A DNA stretch of 64,000 nucleotides, taken from contig JAIXXZ010000111.1 of NCBI GenBank assembly GCA_027490465.1, positions 1-64,000 of the forward strand, in the 5' to 3' direction. Position numbers and translations under genes: made by a program. Below, one piece after another: positions 55,217-64,000 of the stretch. The stretch's first letter is position 1. Each line of letters starts with the position of its first letter. Source of the DNA: Oxalobacteraceae bacterium. Its GTDB lineage: Bacteria; Pseudomonadota; Gammaproteobacteria; Burkholderiales; Burkholderiaceae_D. The notes below the pieces were generated by a model. It had not been told where the DNA came from and did no database searches. It saw nothing but the letters and a program-made list of their open reading frames with translations.

Positions 55217-57582
55217 ACCACCTGAGCGCACTGCAACTGAAGCTATTACGCGATCTGTGGCGTTTACGCGCACAGGCATTTGCCATTGCCGTCGTGGCGA
55301 TGTGCGGCATTGCCAGTCTGGTCACAATGCGCGGTGCTTATGAGGCGTTGCGATTGGCTCAGCACACTTACTATCAGCAGTATCGATTTGCCGATATCTT
55401 CGCTAGCGTGCGTCGCGCGCCTTTGGGAATTACTGATGCCATACGCCGCTTAGAAGGTGTGGCGGATGTGCAGGCCCGAGTGGTGTTCGACGCACCACTC
55501 GACGTGCCGGGGCTGAATGAGCCCGCCACAGGACGACTCGTCTCACTGACACCTGCGAATCAGAATGATCTCAACCGGGTTTATCTGCGCGCAGGCCGGC
55601 TTCCCGATCCGGGTAGTCGCCATGAAGTTCTAGTCAGCGAAGCCTTTGCTAGCACCAATGCCTTGCAAGCGGGTGCTGTTTTAAAAGCCGTGATCAATGG
55701 TCGACGTGAAATTCTGACGGTGACCGGTATCGCCATTTCACCGGAATACATCAATGAAATGCGCGGCTCGGGTTTTCCGGACTATCGTCGTTTTGGTGTG
55801 TTGTGGATGGATCATGAAGCGCTGAGCAGCTTGCTGGATATGCGTGAAGCTTGCAATGACATCGTACTAACGCTATCACCCGGCGCAAGCGAAGCGGAGG
55901 TCATTCACAGGCTTGATGGCTTGCTCGAACGCTTTGGTGGCTTGGGCGCTATTGGCCGTGAAGAGCAGCTCTCGCATCAGTTCATCAGTAATGAACTGGC
56001 GCAGACCAAAGTAAGTGCTACTGTGATTCCGGCAATTTTTCTGAGTGTCGCTGCCTTCCTGGTTCATAACGTCTTGTTGCGACTCAGCTCTCTGCAGCGC
56101 ATGCAAATCGGCTTGCTCAAGAGCTTTGGCTACAGCAATGCGGCAATCGCCAGCCACTATATGCAGTTCGCCCTGCTCACAGTGGCTATCGGCAGCGTCA
56201 CGGGGATAATACTGGGCAGCTGGCTGGGTCATGAACTGGCGCATTTGTATGCGCGTTTTTTTCATTTTCCGACGCTCTCGTTTTCGCTCTCTGCATCATT
56301 GCTGCTGACCGCACTGATACTGAGCTTGCTGTCTGCCCTGCTGGGTTCGGGCCTGGCTGTCTACCGTGTTTTACGCATGACACCTGCCGAGGCTATGCGT
56401 CCCGAATCTCCGCTGCACTATCAACGAAACAATCTGGAGACATTCGCACTGTGGCAGCGATTACCCCTGGCCTTGCGCATGGTATTGCGCAACCTCTTGC
56501 GAACGCCACTGAAAACATCGCTGACCATTCTGGGCCTGTCGATGTCGGCTGCGCTGGTGATCACCGGACTTTTTTCTTTTGATGCGCTCAACGAAGTGAT
56601 CCGCTTTCAGTACCGGGTACTGCAGCGAGACGAGATCAGTGTGATATTCAATGAGGAACATTCCACCGACGTCATCAATCACCTTTCGCGATTGCACGGT
56701 GTATTGCGTGCCGAGGGCTTCCTGTCCATGCCCGTTACCCTGCGGGTTCGTCATCGGGAAAAGAGAACCATCATCATGGGTCTCGAGCGTCAGCGGCAAT
56801 TACGACTGACGGTGGATGCTCATGAGCGCTCGATAGAACTGCCCGCCGAAGGATTAGTGTGCTCGCGCATGCTCGCTGATCTGCTTCAGGTCCAGATCGG
56901 AGACACGATAGCGATCCATTTTCTGACGGGGCGACGTCAGAAAATGGAGGTACCCATGACAATGATCCTCGACGAACCCATCGGCACATTGGCTTATATG
57001 GATATTCAGGCTTTGTCACGACTGCTGGAAAAAACACCGACCGTGAGTGGTGCATGGCTGGCACTGGATATGACAAAAGCTGACGCGTTTTACCGAACGA
57101 TCAAAGCTTTGCCCGCACTGGCCAGCACCAGTCTGCGCGAAGCGACCATACAGAGTTTTCTGGCGACCGTTGGAGAAAACATCCGTATCAATAATAGCGT
57201 CCTTGTCAGCTTCGCCTGCGTCATCGCTGCCGGCATTATCTATAACTCGGCCCGCATCGCGCTCTCGGAACATGCGACCGAACTCGCCAGTCTGCGCATT
57301 CTTGGCTTCACCCGTAGCGAAGTCACGGTACTACTACTCACCGAGCAATGGTTGCTGACGGCCATCGCCATTCCGCTCGGTTGTCTGATCGGCTATGGTT
57401 TGGCCGCCGGTATTGCAGCACTGTTATCGCAGGAGCTATTCCGCATACCCTTGATCGTCGGCAGTCGTACATTTTTATCGGCAGCGATTGTCGTCATGCT
57501 CTCAGCGCTTGCTTCATCAGTATCGATAGGGTTCCGGTTACAGCAATTGGATTTGATTGCAGTCCTGAAAACACGTGAATGA
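55213..57582 (+). CDS. FtsX/MacB-type ABC permease
   Basis: A 789-residue protein with an N-terminal membrane anchor, a periplasmic domain (about 50-270), three core helices (about 270-400), a second periplasmic domain and three more helices to the C-terminus, i.e. a duplicated FtsX/MacB_PCD permease. '[20 protein letters not shown]' and '[20 protein letters not shown]' are characteristic. It starts with GTG overlapping the ATPase stop (GTGA). Confidence 0.9.
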   Translation: MNHLSALQLKLLRDLWRLRAQAFAIAVVAMCGIASLVTMRGAYEALRLAQHTYYQQYRFADIFASVRRAPLGITDAIRRLEGVADVQARVVFDAPLDVPGLNEPATGRLVSLTPANQNDLNRVYLRAGRLPDPGSRHEVLVSEAFASTNALQAGAVLKAVINGRREILTVTGIAISPEYINEMRGSGFPDYRRFGVLWMDHEALSSLLDMREACNDIVLTLSPGASEAEVIHRLDGLLERFGGLGAIGREEQLSHQFISNELAQTKVSATVIPAIFLSVAAFLVHNVLLRLSSLQRMQIGLLKSFGYSNAAIASHYMQFALLTVAIGSVTGIILGSWLGHELAHLYARFFHFPTLSFSLSASLLLTALILSLLSALLGSGLAVYRVLRMTPAEAMRPESPLHYQRNNLETFALWQRLPLALRMVLRNLLRTPLKTSLTILGLSMSAALVITGLFSFDALNEVIRFQYRVLQRDEISVIFNEEHSTDVINHLSRLHGVLRAEGFLSMPVTLRVRHREKRTIIMGLERQRQLRLTVDAHERSIELPAEGLVCSRMLADLLQVQIGDTIAIHFLTGRRQKMEVPMTMILDEPIGTLAYMDIQALSRLLEKTPTVSGAWLALDMTKADAFYRTIKALPALASTSLREATIQSFLATVGENIRINNSVLVSFACVIAAGIIYNSARIALSEHATELASLRILGFTRSEVTVLLLTEQWLLTAIAIPLGCLIGYGLAAGIAALLSQELFRIPLIVGSRTFLSAAIVVMLSALASSVSIGFRLQQLDLIAVLKTRE

Positions 57583-58756
57583 CATCAAGTTTTTCAGTCG
57601 AAAAAAAATCTTGCTGATTGTGATCGCTGTTCTGTCAGCCATCGCCCTGATCGCCTGGATTCTCATGCCGGCACCGTTGCGGCTTCAACTGGTACGTGCC
57701 GAAAAAGCTGCGTTGAGTGTAAGCGTTGATAACGAGGGCATCGTACGCGTGCACGATGCGTATGTCGTGACTAGTCCGATTGCGGCAACCATAGAGAGAA
57801 TTGTATTGCGTACTGGCGATAGCGTCACGCGCGGTGATGTACTGGCCTGGCTCTTGCCACTCTCCATTGATCTACAGTCACGAGAGCAAACACTGGCCCG
57901 CTTGCAGGCAGCGCAGGCCCGATGGTCGGAAGCGACGCTGCAACAACGCGAAGCCGAGATCAATCACGCGTTGGCAAAAAATGAACTTGAAAGACAGAAG
58001 TCACTGGTTCGGGATCATTTCATCTCACCGCAAGCACTGGATCAATTGATCGCTCGTGAAAGCGCTGCGCGTGCTGCGGTCGATACGGCGCAGGCGCGTA
58101 CCAAAGCAGCACAAGCAGTCGTGACCGAAGCACGCGCCGCAGTCAACACCTTTACACGCGCGACAGAGAGAAAAATACCTGTCCTTGCACCTGCCTCTGG
58201 ACGCGTGCTGTCGGTCACCCAGCAAAGCGAGCGCACGATTGGCGCGGGCCTGCCGCTGATGACAGTCGGCGATCCGAGCCAAATGGAGGCTGTCGTTGAT
58301 GTGCTGTCGGTGGATGCCGTCAAGATCCAACCGGGTATGCGCATGCTACTCAGAGACTGGGGGGGCGATACACCGCTGGAGGCTCGTGTGCGCTTGGTTG
58401 AGCCCGTCGCATTTACCAAGATATCGGCACTCGGTATCGAAGAACAACGCGTCAATGTGATCGCCGACCCGGTGGGCTCACCCTGGCCACTCGGCGATGG
58501 CTATCGCATTCAGGCAAGGATAGTGCTGTGGCAACAAGACGAAGTGCTGAAACTGCCGGGCAGTAGCGTTTTTCGGGTCGGTAATGAATGGCGCATCTTC
58601 GTCGCAGAAAACGGCCGCGCAAGAGAAAGAACTGTCATCATCGGTCAGCGCAATCGCGATGACGTGCAGATCATCAGCGGTCTGCGCGAGGGGGAGCAGG
58701 TCATACGATTCCCCAGCAGGCAGGTGAGTGATGGTACACGCATCATGGCTGAATGA
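57575..58756 (+). CDS. HlyD/MacA-type periplasmic adaptor
   Basis: A 393-residue membrane-fusion protein: N-terminal helix (about 10-32), lipoyl-like half ('GIVRVHDAYVVTSPIAATIERI', 'VLAPASGRVLSV'), coiled-coil hairpin (about 105-195, Ala/Gln/Arg/Glu-rich) and C-terminal barrel. It starts at GTG 57575, overlapping the permease end by eight bases. With the ATPase and FtsX-type permease it makes a MacAB-like or DevBCA-like export complex; an outer-membrane TolC partner is not in the window. Cargo unknown. Confidence 0.88.
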   Translation: MNDIKFFSRKKILLIVIAVLSAIALIAWILMPAPLRLQLVRAEKAALSVSVDNEGIVRVHDAYVVTSPIAATIERIVLRTGDSVTRGDVLAWLLPLSIDLQSREQTLARLQAAQARWSEATLQQREAEINHALAKNELERQKSLVRDHFISPQALDQLIARESAARAAVDTAQARTKAAQAVVTEARAAVNTFTRATERKIPVLAPASGRVLSVTQQSERTIGAGLPLMTVGDPSQMEAVVDVLSVDAVKIQPGMRMLLRDWGGDTPLEARVRLVEPVAFTKISALGIEEQRVNVIADPVGSPWPLGDGYRIQARIVLWQQDEVLKLPGSSVFRVGNEWRIFVAENGRARERTVIIGQRNRDDVQIISGLREGEQVIRFPSRQVSDGTRIMAE

Positions 58757-58783
58757 GACAGGCCCATCCGCGATAACGAGCGC

Positions 58784-60085
58784 TTATCCTGCCTGCACGC
58801 GCTTGTCGATCACTCGTCTGGCCTTGCCCACCTGCGTGCGTTCCACCCCGTTTGGCGGCAGCACGGTGACGATACAGGAAATGCCGATATAGGATTTGAT
58901 CATCTGCTCAAGTTGCGCACCGCCGCGCACGCCGTCGCCATGGCGAACATCCTCGCGAGTTTCAACCAGCACTTCCAGCTGATCCAGATGTAGGTCACGT
59001 GTTAACACAATCTGATAGTGCGGTGCGAGTGCAGCTTGCTGAAAAAGCAGTTCTTCGATCTGCGATGGAAAAACATTCACACCCCGAATAATCATCATGT
59101 CATCGGATCGCCCGGCGATCTTGTCCATGCGACGCATGGCGCGTGAGGTTGGCGGCAGCAAGCGCGTCAGGTCGCGCGTGCGATAACGAATGACCGGCAT
59201 GGCTTCCTTGGTCAGTGACGTAAACACCAGTTCACCCGCTTCACCATCGGGCATGACTTCACCCGTGATCGGATGAATGATCTCGGGATAGAAATGGTCT
59301 TCCCAGATCACCGGGCCGTCCTTGGTCTCGATGCACTCATTGGCCACACCGGGTCCCATGACTTCAGACAAACCGTAGATATCCACCGCATCAAGTCCAG
59401 CGCGCTGCTCGATCTCTGCACGCATGCCCTCGCCCCAGGGCTCTGCACCGAAAATGCCAATACGCAGCGAGGATGCTGCCGGATCCAATCCCTGACGTTC
59501 GAATTCTTCAATGATGTTGAGCATATAGCTGGGCGTGACCATGATGATGTCGGGCCGAAAATCCGTGATCAGCTGTACCTGCTTTTCCGTCTGACCGCCT
59601 GACATGGGGATCACGGTACAACCGAGTTTCTCGGCACCGTAATGCGCACCCAGGCCACCCGTGAACAAGCCGTATCCATAAGCGACGTGCACGATATCGC
59701 CCGCTCGACCACCGGCGGCGCGAATCGATCGCGCGACCAGTCCGGCCCAGGTATCAATATCTTTTTGGGTGTAACCGACCACGGTTGGCTTGCCCGTGGT
59801 CCCGGAGGACGCATGAATCCGCACCACTTGCTCACGAGGGACGGCGAACATGCCGAACGGGTAGTTGGCACGCAAATCGTCTTTGCCAGTGAAAGGAAAT
59901 TTCGCCAGATCCGACAGCGATCTCAGATCGTCGGGATGCACACCTTTTTCATCAAAGCGCCGCCGATAATGCGGCACATTGGCGTAGGCGTGCTGCAGAG
60001 TCGCTTTCAATCGCTGTAGCTGCAGCGATTGCAATTCATCCTGACTGGCAGTTTCTATGGGCTCCAGATCTGCTCGGTCGCGCAT
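58784..60085 (-). CDS. paaK: phenylacetate-CoA ligase
   Basis: A 433-residue adenylating enzyme that activates phenylacetate to phenylacetyl-CoA, the entry step of the aerobic paa pathway. ATP loop 'ASSGTTGKPTVVGYT', 'AYGYGLFTGGLGAHYGAE' and 'DIYGLSEVMGPGVA' match PaaK. It ends the paaABCDE-I-K run, about 39 bases after paaI. Confidence 0.96.
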   Translation of the reverse strand: MRDRADLEPIETASQDELQSLQLQRLKATLQHAYANVPHYRRRFDEKGVHPDDLRSLSDLAKFPFTGKDDLRANYPFGMFAVPREQVVRIHASSGTTGKPTVVGYTQKDIDTWAGLVARSIRAAGGRAGDIVHVAYGYGLFTGGLGAHYGAEKLGCTVIPMSGGQTEKQVQLITDFRPDIIMVTPSYMLNIIEEFERQGLDPAASSLRIGIFGAEPWGEGMRAEIEQRAGLDAVDIYGLSEVMGPGVANECIETKDGPVIWEDHFYPEIIHPITGEVMPDGEAGELVFTSLTKEAMPVIRYRTRDLTRLLPPTSRAMRRMDKIAGRSDDMMIIRGVNVFPSQIEELLFQQAALAPHYQIVLTRDLHLDQLEVLVETREDVRHGDGVRGGAQLEQMIKSYIGISCIVTVLPPNGVERTQVGKARRVIDKRVQAG

Positions 60086-60124
60086 GCGGCGTCTCCTTGA
60101 TGATTGATACAGCGCTTCTTGTTT

Positions 60125-60574
60125 TCAGGCTGGCTGCGTTGGTATCACTTCCCCTTTGAGCTGATGCGACTTACCGCGCATCAGCGCAATCTTTTTGCCA
60201 TCGGCATTGGTCACGACGACATCATAGATCCCCGTCTTACCGCTCTTGGATTGCTCAGCAGCGGACGCGGTCAGCACCTCCCCCTCAAAGGCCGGCGCCA
60301 GAAACTCGATACTGCAACCTGCTGCGACCGTTTGCACGTTATAACTATTACAGGCAAACGCAAAGCTGGAATCGGCAAACGTAAAAATAAAACCACCGTG
60401 ACACATCCCATGGCCATTGAGCATATCGCTGCGCACCGTCATCTGCATGCGCGCATGGCCGGGATGAATATCGACCAGCGTAATGCCAAGCCCCTGCGTG
60501 GCCTTATCCTGTGCATACATATGCTGCGCGGTGGCTTGTGCGAGTCGTTGGGGGTCAGTGTTTTGCACGATCAT
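60125..60574 (-). CDS. paaI: hydroxyphenylacetyl-CoA thioesterase PaaI
   Basis: A 149-residue hotdog-fold thioesterase with 'GHGMCHGGFIFTFADSSFAFACNSYN', the catalytic region of PaaI. It releases CoA from dead-end ring-hydroxylated or stalled phenylacetyl-CoA intermediates. GAGAGG abuts the ATG at 60574, so a GTG at 60568 is a possible alternative start. Four bases after paaE. Confidence 0.93.
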   Translation of the reverse strand: MIVQNTDPQRLAQATAQHMYAQDKATQGLGITLVDIHPGHARMQMTVRSDMLNGHGMCHGGFIFTFADSSFAFACNSYNVQTVAAGCSIEFLAPAFEGEVLTASAAEQSKSGKTGIYDVVVTNADGKKIALMRGKSHQLKGEVIPTQPA

Positions 60575-60578
60575 CCTC

Positions 60579-61673
60579 TCAGCTATCCTGATCAAAATCC
60601 AGCACCAGACGCTCACTGGCCGCGAAAGCCTGACAACTCAGTACAAAGCCACGTGCGATTTCGTAATCTTCCAGCGCATGATTGGCATCCATGTCCACCC
60701 TGCCCTCTACCACCTTGCAGCGGCAAGTGGCGCAAATGCCGCCCTTGCAGGCATAACGTATATCGATGCCATGCGCAAGTCCTGCATCCAGCAAGGACTG
60801 AGTATCGCGCTGCATCGTGATCTGATGGTGATGGCCATCGATGATGAAACTGACCTCGCACTGCGCACCCAGCACGGACGCATCGCTGGTACGCGCCTGA
60901 CGACGGGCGGCAGCGGCAGCAGCATCCACCGTAGCAGCGGAAAACAACTCCGTCTTGATCTGGTCTTTTATCATGCCCAGCGATTGCAGGGTCTCGGATA
61001 CCTGCCGGGTCATGCTCTCGGGACCGCAGATGAAGGCGACATCCACATCGTTGATCTTGATCCAGTGCTCTGCCAGCGCCCGGCACTTATCGGCATCGAT
61101 GCGGCCATTGAACAGATCAATCTCCTGTTTTTCGCGGCTCATCACATGCACGATGGACAAGCGATCCAGAAATCGGTCTTTTAGATCCGCCAGTGCTTCG
61201 CGCAACATCACGGTGGATGACGCACGATTGCCATACACCAGCGTGACGCGACTGTGTGGCTCGGTCAGCAAGCTGGTCTTGATAATCGAATAGATAGGCG
61301 TGATACCACTACCCGCCGCGAAAGCCAGATAGTGACGCGACTGCGCTGGCTGCAAGGGCACCTGAAAATGTCCCATCGGTGGCATGACATCAATCGTCAT
61401 GCCCGCTTTGAGATTGGCATGCGCCCAGCCTGAAAAAACACCCCCACTGACTTTTTTGATCGCGATTTGCAGTTGCTGGTCCTGTACGGCGGAACACAAT
61501 GAGTAAGAACGACGCACGTCTTCACCGTCAATCATGGCACGCAAGGTCAGATGCTGGCCCTGCTGATACGCAAACACCGAACGGAGCTCATCGGGCAAAT
61601 GCAGACTGACGATGATCGCGTCACGCGTATCCTGCTGCACACGGTCGATGGACAATGAATGAAAATGGCTCAT
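60579..61673 (-). CDS. paaE: phenylacetyl-CoA epoxidase reductase subunit PaaE
   Basis: A 364-residue flavin reductase that passes NADPH electrons to the PaaA di-iron site. FAD region 'RRSYSLCSA', NAD region 'AAGSGITPIYSIIKTSL', and a C-terminal plant-type [2Fe-2S] site with Cys in 'CKGGICATCRCKVV' and 'GFVLSCQA'. Its start shares a base with the paaD stop. Confidence 0.95.
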   Translation of the reverse strand: MSHFHSLSIDRVQQDTRDAIIVSLHLPDELRSVFAYQQGQHLTLRAMIDGEDVRRSYSLCSAVQDQQLQIAIKKVSGGVFSGWAHANLKAGMTIDVMPPMGHFQVPLQPAQSRHYLAFAAGSGITPIYSIIKTSLLTEPHSRVTLVYGNRASSTVMLREALADLKDRFLDRLSIVHVMSREKQEIDLFNGRIDADKCRALAEHWIKINDVDVAFICGPESMTRQVSETLQSLGMIKDQIKTELFSAATVDAAAAAARRQARTSDASVLGAQCEVSFIIDGHHHQITMQRDTQSLLDAGLAHGIDIRYACKGGICATCRCKVVEGRVDMDANHALEDYEIARGFVLSCQAFAASERLVLDFDQDS

Positions 61674-62194
61674 CAGTGCGGCTTGAAATAATCAAAAGGC
61701 TCGAGGCATTCCGTACAGCGATACAAGGCCTTGCAGGCCGTGGAACCAAACTGGCTGATCAGCCGTGTTTGTGATGAACCGCACTGGGGACAGGCAATCG
61801 CCGGTGCGTTACGACTGAGCATCGCAGAGATATCGATAATATTTTCAGCCGCCTGATCACTCGCCTGCTGCGCTGGTGGCGCGATGCCATAGTCGCGCAG
61901 TTTTTGTTTGCCGGATTCGCTCATCCAGTCCGTCGTCCATGCGGGTGACAGCTGCGTGGCAATCGTGACCGCATTCAATCCATGCTGCGTCAGCGCGCTG
62001 CGTATGTCATCCGCAATCGCCTGCATCGCAGGACAACCGGAGTAGGTGGGTGTGATCATCACTTCCAGCCGCTCATTATCGAGCCATTGCCAGCCACGCA
62101 CGATACCCAGATCCACCACCGAAATCACCGGTATCTCGGGATCAGCGACTTGCGACAGCCATTGCCAGAGCTGATCGTCACTCGCCTTCACCAT
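61673..62194 (-). CDS. paaD: phenylacetyl-CoA epoxidase maturation protein PaaD
   Basis: A 173-residue SufT/MIP18-related protein: 'VADPEIPVISVVDLGIVRG', 'PTYSGCPAMQAI' and a zinc ribbon near the end (CPQC...CTEC). It is not a catalytic subunit but is needed for a functional epoxygenase, probably cluster or metal assembly. ATG 62194 follows GGAG and overlaps the paaC stop. Confidence 0.94.
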   Translation of the reverse strand: MVKASDDQLWQWLSQVADPEIPVISVVDLGIVRGWQWLDNERLEVMITPTYSGCPAMQAIADDIRSALTQHGLNAVTIATQLSPAWTTDWMSESGKQKLRDYGIAPPAQQASDQAAENIIDISAMLSRNAPAIACPQCGSSQTRLISQFGSTACKALYRCTECLEPFDYFKPH

Positions 62195-62943
62195 TGCGCT
62201 CCGGGATAGGCCCGCTGCAGGAACTGCATCTCGGCGAGCATATAACCCAAATGCTCGGAATGCCGACCCTGCTTGCCGCCGCTGTGCATCCATGCTTCTG
62301 CCGGCGGCAACATCAGTGTGGCTGCATCAAAGCTCTGCTTGAGATACGACATACATGTTGCATGCAGCGTTTCGGGTAAGGGGGCAATACCGCGCTCGGC
62401 CATCGCCTGATCAATCGCATCGCTTGAAAAAAGCTCGCCGGTATAGGGCCACCATTGATCCGCCGCCAACTGCATGCGGCGATGGCTTTCAGCAGAGCCA
62501 TCACCCAGCCGCACCAGCAGGTCGGTACTGCGGCGCAGGTGATACCGCACCTCGCTGACGGACTTTGCTGCGATGGATGCGACACGCTCGTCACTGGATG
62601 CTGAGAGTGCTTGCAGCCATTCGTAATGCCAGACATCAAAATAAAACTGACGCATCAGCGTGTCGGCATAATCGTGATTGGGTTGCTCAACCAGCAGCAC
62701 GTTACGAAATTGCGGTGCATCGCGCAGAAAAGCCAGCTGATCTTCATCGCGTCCCGCACCTTCGTGTTCACCTGCGTACGATAGCCACAAGGTCGCCTGA
62801 CCCAGAAGATCAAGCGCGGTGTTCGTGAGCGCCATATCTTCTTCAAGCGCGGGCCCCTTGCCGCACCACTCCGAGAGTCGCTGCGAAAGTACCAGCGCAT
62901 TGTCGCCATTGCGCAGCAGCCAGATGAATTTTTCGCTGTCCAT
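62188..62943 (-). CDS. paaC: phenylacetyl-CoA epoxidase structural subunit PaaC
   Basis: A 251-residue helical protein related to PaaA but without a working di-iron centre; with PaaA it forms the catalytic heteromer. 'NGDNALVLSQRLSEWCGKGP', 'QPNHDYADTLMRQFYFD' and 'YLAEMQFLQR'-like C-terminus ('GYMLAEMQFLQRAYPGA') fit PaaC. Eleven bases after paaB. Confidence 0.95.
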   Translation of the reverse strand: MDSEKFIWLLRNGDNALVLSQRLSEWCGKGPALEEDMALTNTALDLLGQATLWLSYAGEHEGAGRDEDQLAFLRDAPQFRNVLLVEQPNHDYADTLMRQFYFDVWHYEWLQALSASSDERVASIAAKSVSEVRYHLRRSTDLLVRLGDGSAESHRRMQLAADQWWPYTGELFSSDAIDQAMAERGIAPLPETLHATCMSYLKQSFDAATLMLPPAEAWMHSGGKQGRHSEHLGYMLAEMQFLQRAYPGAQW

Positions 62944-62954
62944 GCCGTGATCGC

Positions 62955-63239
62955 TCAGAGCTTGCCAACTTCGTCGGGGATGACAAAAAAGGTCGGATGC
63001 CGGTACACCTTGCTGTTGGATGGCTCGAACAATTCGCCACGCTCGCTTGGCGTGCTGGCGACGATATCTTCCGATGGCACTACCCAGATCGAGACACCCT
63101 CATTGCGTCGCGTGTAAACATCGCGCGCATTGTTGATCGCCATTTCCGCATCCGGCGCATGCAAGCTGCCCACATGCTTGTGCGAAAGCCCGTGCTGACT
63201 GCGTATGAAAATTTCCCACAAAGGCCATTCTTTGCTCAC
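62955..63239 (-). CDS. paaB: phenylacetyl-CoA epoxidase subunit PaaB
   Basis: A 94-residue subunit with the highly conserved 'EWPLWEIFIRSQHGLSHKHV' and 'SLHAPDAEMAINNARDVYTR'. Start is GTG 63239 behind GAGGAG; a much longer open frame upstream would overlap paaA and does not resemble the family. PaaB bridges PaaAC subcomplexes. Confidence 0.95.
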   Translation of the reverse strand: MSKEWPLWEIFIRSQHGLSHKHVGSLHAPDAEMAINNARDVYTRRNEGVSIWVVPSEDIVASTPSERGELFEPSNSKVYRHPTFFVIPDEVGKL

Positions 63240-63249
63240 GAACGACTCC

Positions 63250-64000
63250 TCAGGCGGCTTTGGGTTGACGGCGCTGTACGTGCTTGTCCGCATGGGCCTG
63301 CACACCCTCCCGGAACCAGGCACCATCGTCCCAGGCTTTATTGCGGACTGCCAGCCGCTCGCGATTGCAGGGGCCATTGCCTTTCAAGACCGCGTAAAAC
63401 TCCGACCAGTCAATCGCACCAAAATCATAATGGCCGCGCTCTGCATTCCATTTCAGATCAGGATCCGGAATCGTCAGCCCCAGATACTCCGCCTGCGGCA
63501 CGCACTGATCGACCATGCGCTGACGCAGCTCGTCATTGGAAAACAGCTTGATCTTCCACTGTGCTGACTGCGCGCTGTTGACGGATTCCTGATCAGGCGG
63601 ACCAAACATCATCAGCGCAGGCCACCACCAGCGATTCAGCGCATCCTGTGCCATTTCTTTTTGCTCTGCCGTGCCTTTGCACAGAGACATCAATAAGTCA
63701 TAGCCCTGACGCGCGTGAAAAGCTTCTTCTTTGCAAACACGAATCATCGCGCGCGCATACGGGCCATAAGAGCAGCGGCACAAAGGAATCTGATTGATGA
63801 TCGCCGCACCGTCGACCAGCCAGCCAATCATGCCGACATCCGCCCAGGTGAGCGTGGGGTAATTGAAAATACTGGAGTACTTGGCCTTGCCCGATAACAG
63901 ATCTGCAGTCATCTGATCGCGCGATACACCGAGGGTCTCAGCGGCGCTGTACAGATACAGGCCATGACCGGCCTCATCCTGAATTTTTGCCAGTAGTATG
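63250..64000 (-). CDS. paaA: phenylacetyl-CoA epoxidase catalytic subunit PaaA (partial, 5' end outside window)
   Basis: About 250 C-terminal codons of PaaA, the di-iron subunit that epoxidises the ring of phenylacetyl-CoA. Visible: '[20 protein letters not shown]' (one EX2H iron motif), '[16 protein letters not shown]' (second EX2H), '[18 protein letters not shown]'. The frame continues past 64000; an internal Met at 63912 is not the start. Confidence 0.95.
   Translation of the reverse strand, partial: ILLAKIQDEAGHGLYLYSAAETLGVSRDQMTADLLSGKAKYSSIFNYPTLTWADVGMIGWLVDGAAIINQIPLCRCSYGPYARAMIRVCKEEAFHARQGYDLLMSLCKGTAEQKEMAQDALNRWWWPALMMFGPPDQESVNSAQSAQWKIKLFSNDELRQRMVDQCVPQAEYLGLTIPDPDLKWNAERGHYDFGAIDWSEFYAVLKGNGPCNRERLAVRNKAWDDGAWFREGVQAHADKHVQRRQPKAA

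Overview
The window reads as chromosomal DNA from a betaproteobacterium, most likely order Burkholderiales and plausibly near Oxalobacteraceae. This is inferred from protein sequence style and gene order (rpmB-rpmG beside radC-slpA-ispH; exbB-exbD-lpxK-trm112-kdsB-adk; urtABCDE; paaABCDE-paaI-paaK), not from a 16S gene. There is no rRNA operon, CRISPR array, prophage or intact insertion sequence. Genes are dense, often overlap by 1-8 bases, and use GTG or TTG starts fairly often.

Layout. 1-5.9 kb: an ABC-F ATPase (uup, cut by the window edge), an acyltransferase, tRNA-Arg(CCU), two small secreted proteins, a convergent fumarylacetoacetate hydrolase-family gene and maleylacetoacetate isomerase, then an unusual protein with two ubiquitin-interacting motifs. 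5.9-12.4 kb: a branched-chain amino-acid type ABC transporter (livFGMH, no binding protein), ispH, slpA, radC, rpmB-rpmG. 12.5-18.3 kb: the complete urea ABC transporter urtABCDE. 18.5-26.7 kb: desaturase, MscS channel, PLD-like protein, rRNA methyltransferase, purN, barstar-like inhibitor, patatin, short-chain dehydrogenase. 26.7-34.5 kb: proton-pumping pyrophosphatase, adk, kdsB, trm112, lpxK, exbD-exbB, xseA. 34.7-41.4 kb: a membrane protein, then a sulfide-oxidation locus (persulfide dioxygenase-like MBL protein divergent from a DUF442-SQR fusion and a SulP transporter) and an orphan TAXI binding protein. 41.4-47.1 kb: glutaryl-CoA dehydrogenase, a second livMHFG set and an acyl-CoA dehydrogenase in one run. 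47.5-54.1 kb: DUF2721 protein, methyltransferase, CHRD lipoprotein with a mucin-like tail, PHA synthase and a GNAT-like protein. 54.4-58.8 kb: a tRNA-Trp-like sequence, then an ABC/FtsX/adaptor export operon. 58.8-64 kb: the phenylacetate operon paaA(partial)BCDE-paaI-paaK.

The standout is 5171-5935: a bacterial gene with two tandem copies of a eukaryote-type ubiquitin-interacting motif upstream of a Cys...His region resembling OTU deubiquitinases, suggesting an effector acting in a eukaryotic host or predator. Second is the symmetric bidirectional promoter at 36483-36517, where one 11-bp inverted repeat supplies perfect -35/-10 spacing in both directions for the sulfide genes. A pair of MITE-like 130-bp repeats (35.4 and 50.8 kb) and a degenerate tRNA-Trp-like cloverleaf (54.4 kb) are also worth following. 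Metabolically the window describes an aerobic heterotroph that degrades phenylacetate and probably tyrosine and lysine/glutarate-type substrates, scavenges urea, stores polyhydroxyalkanoate and detoxifies sulfide.
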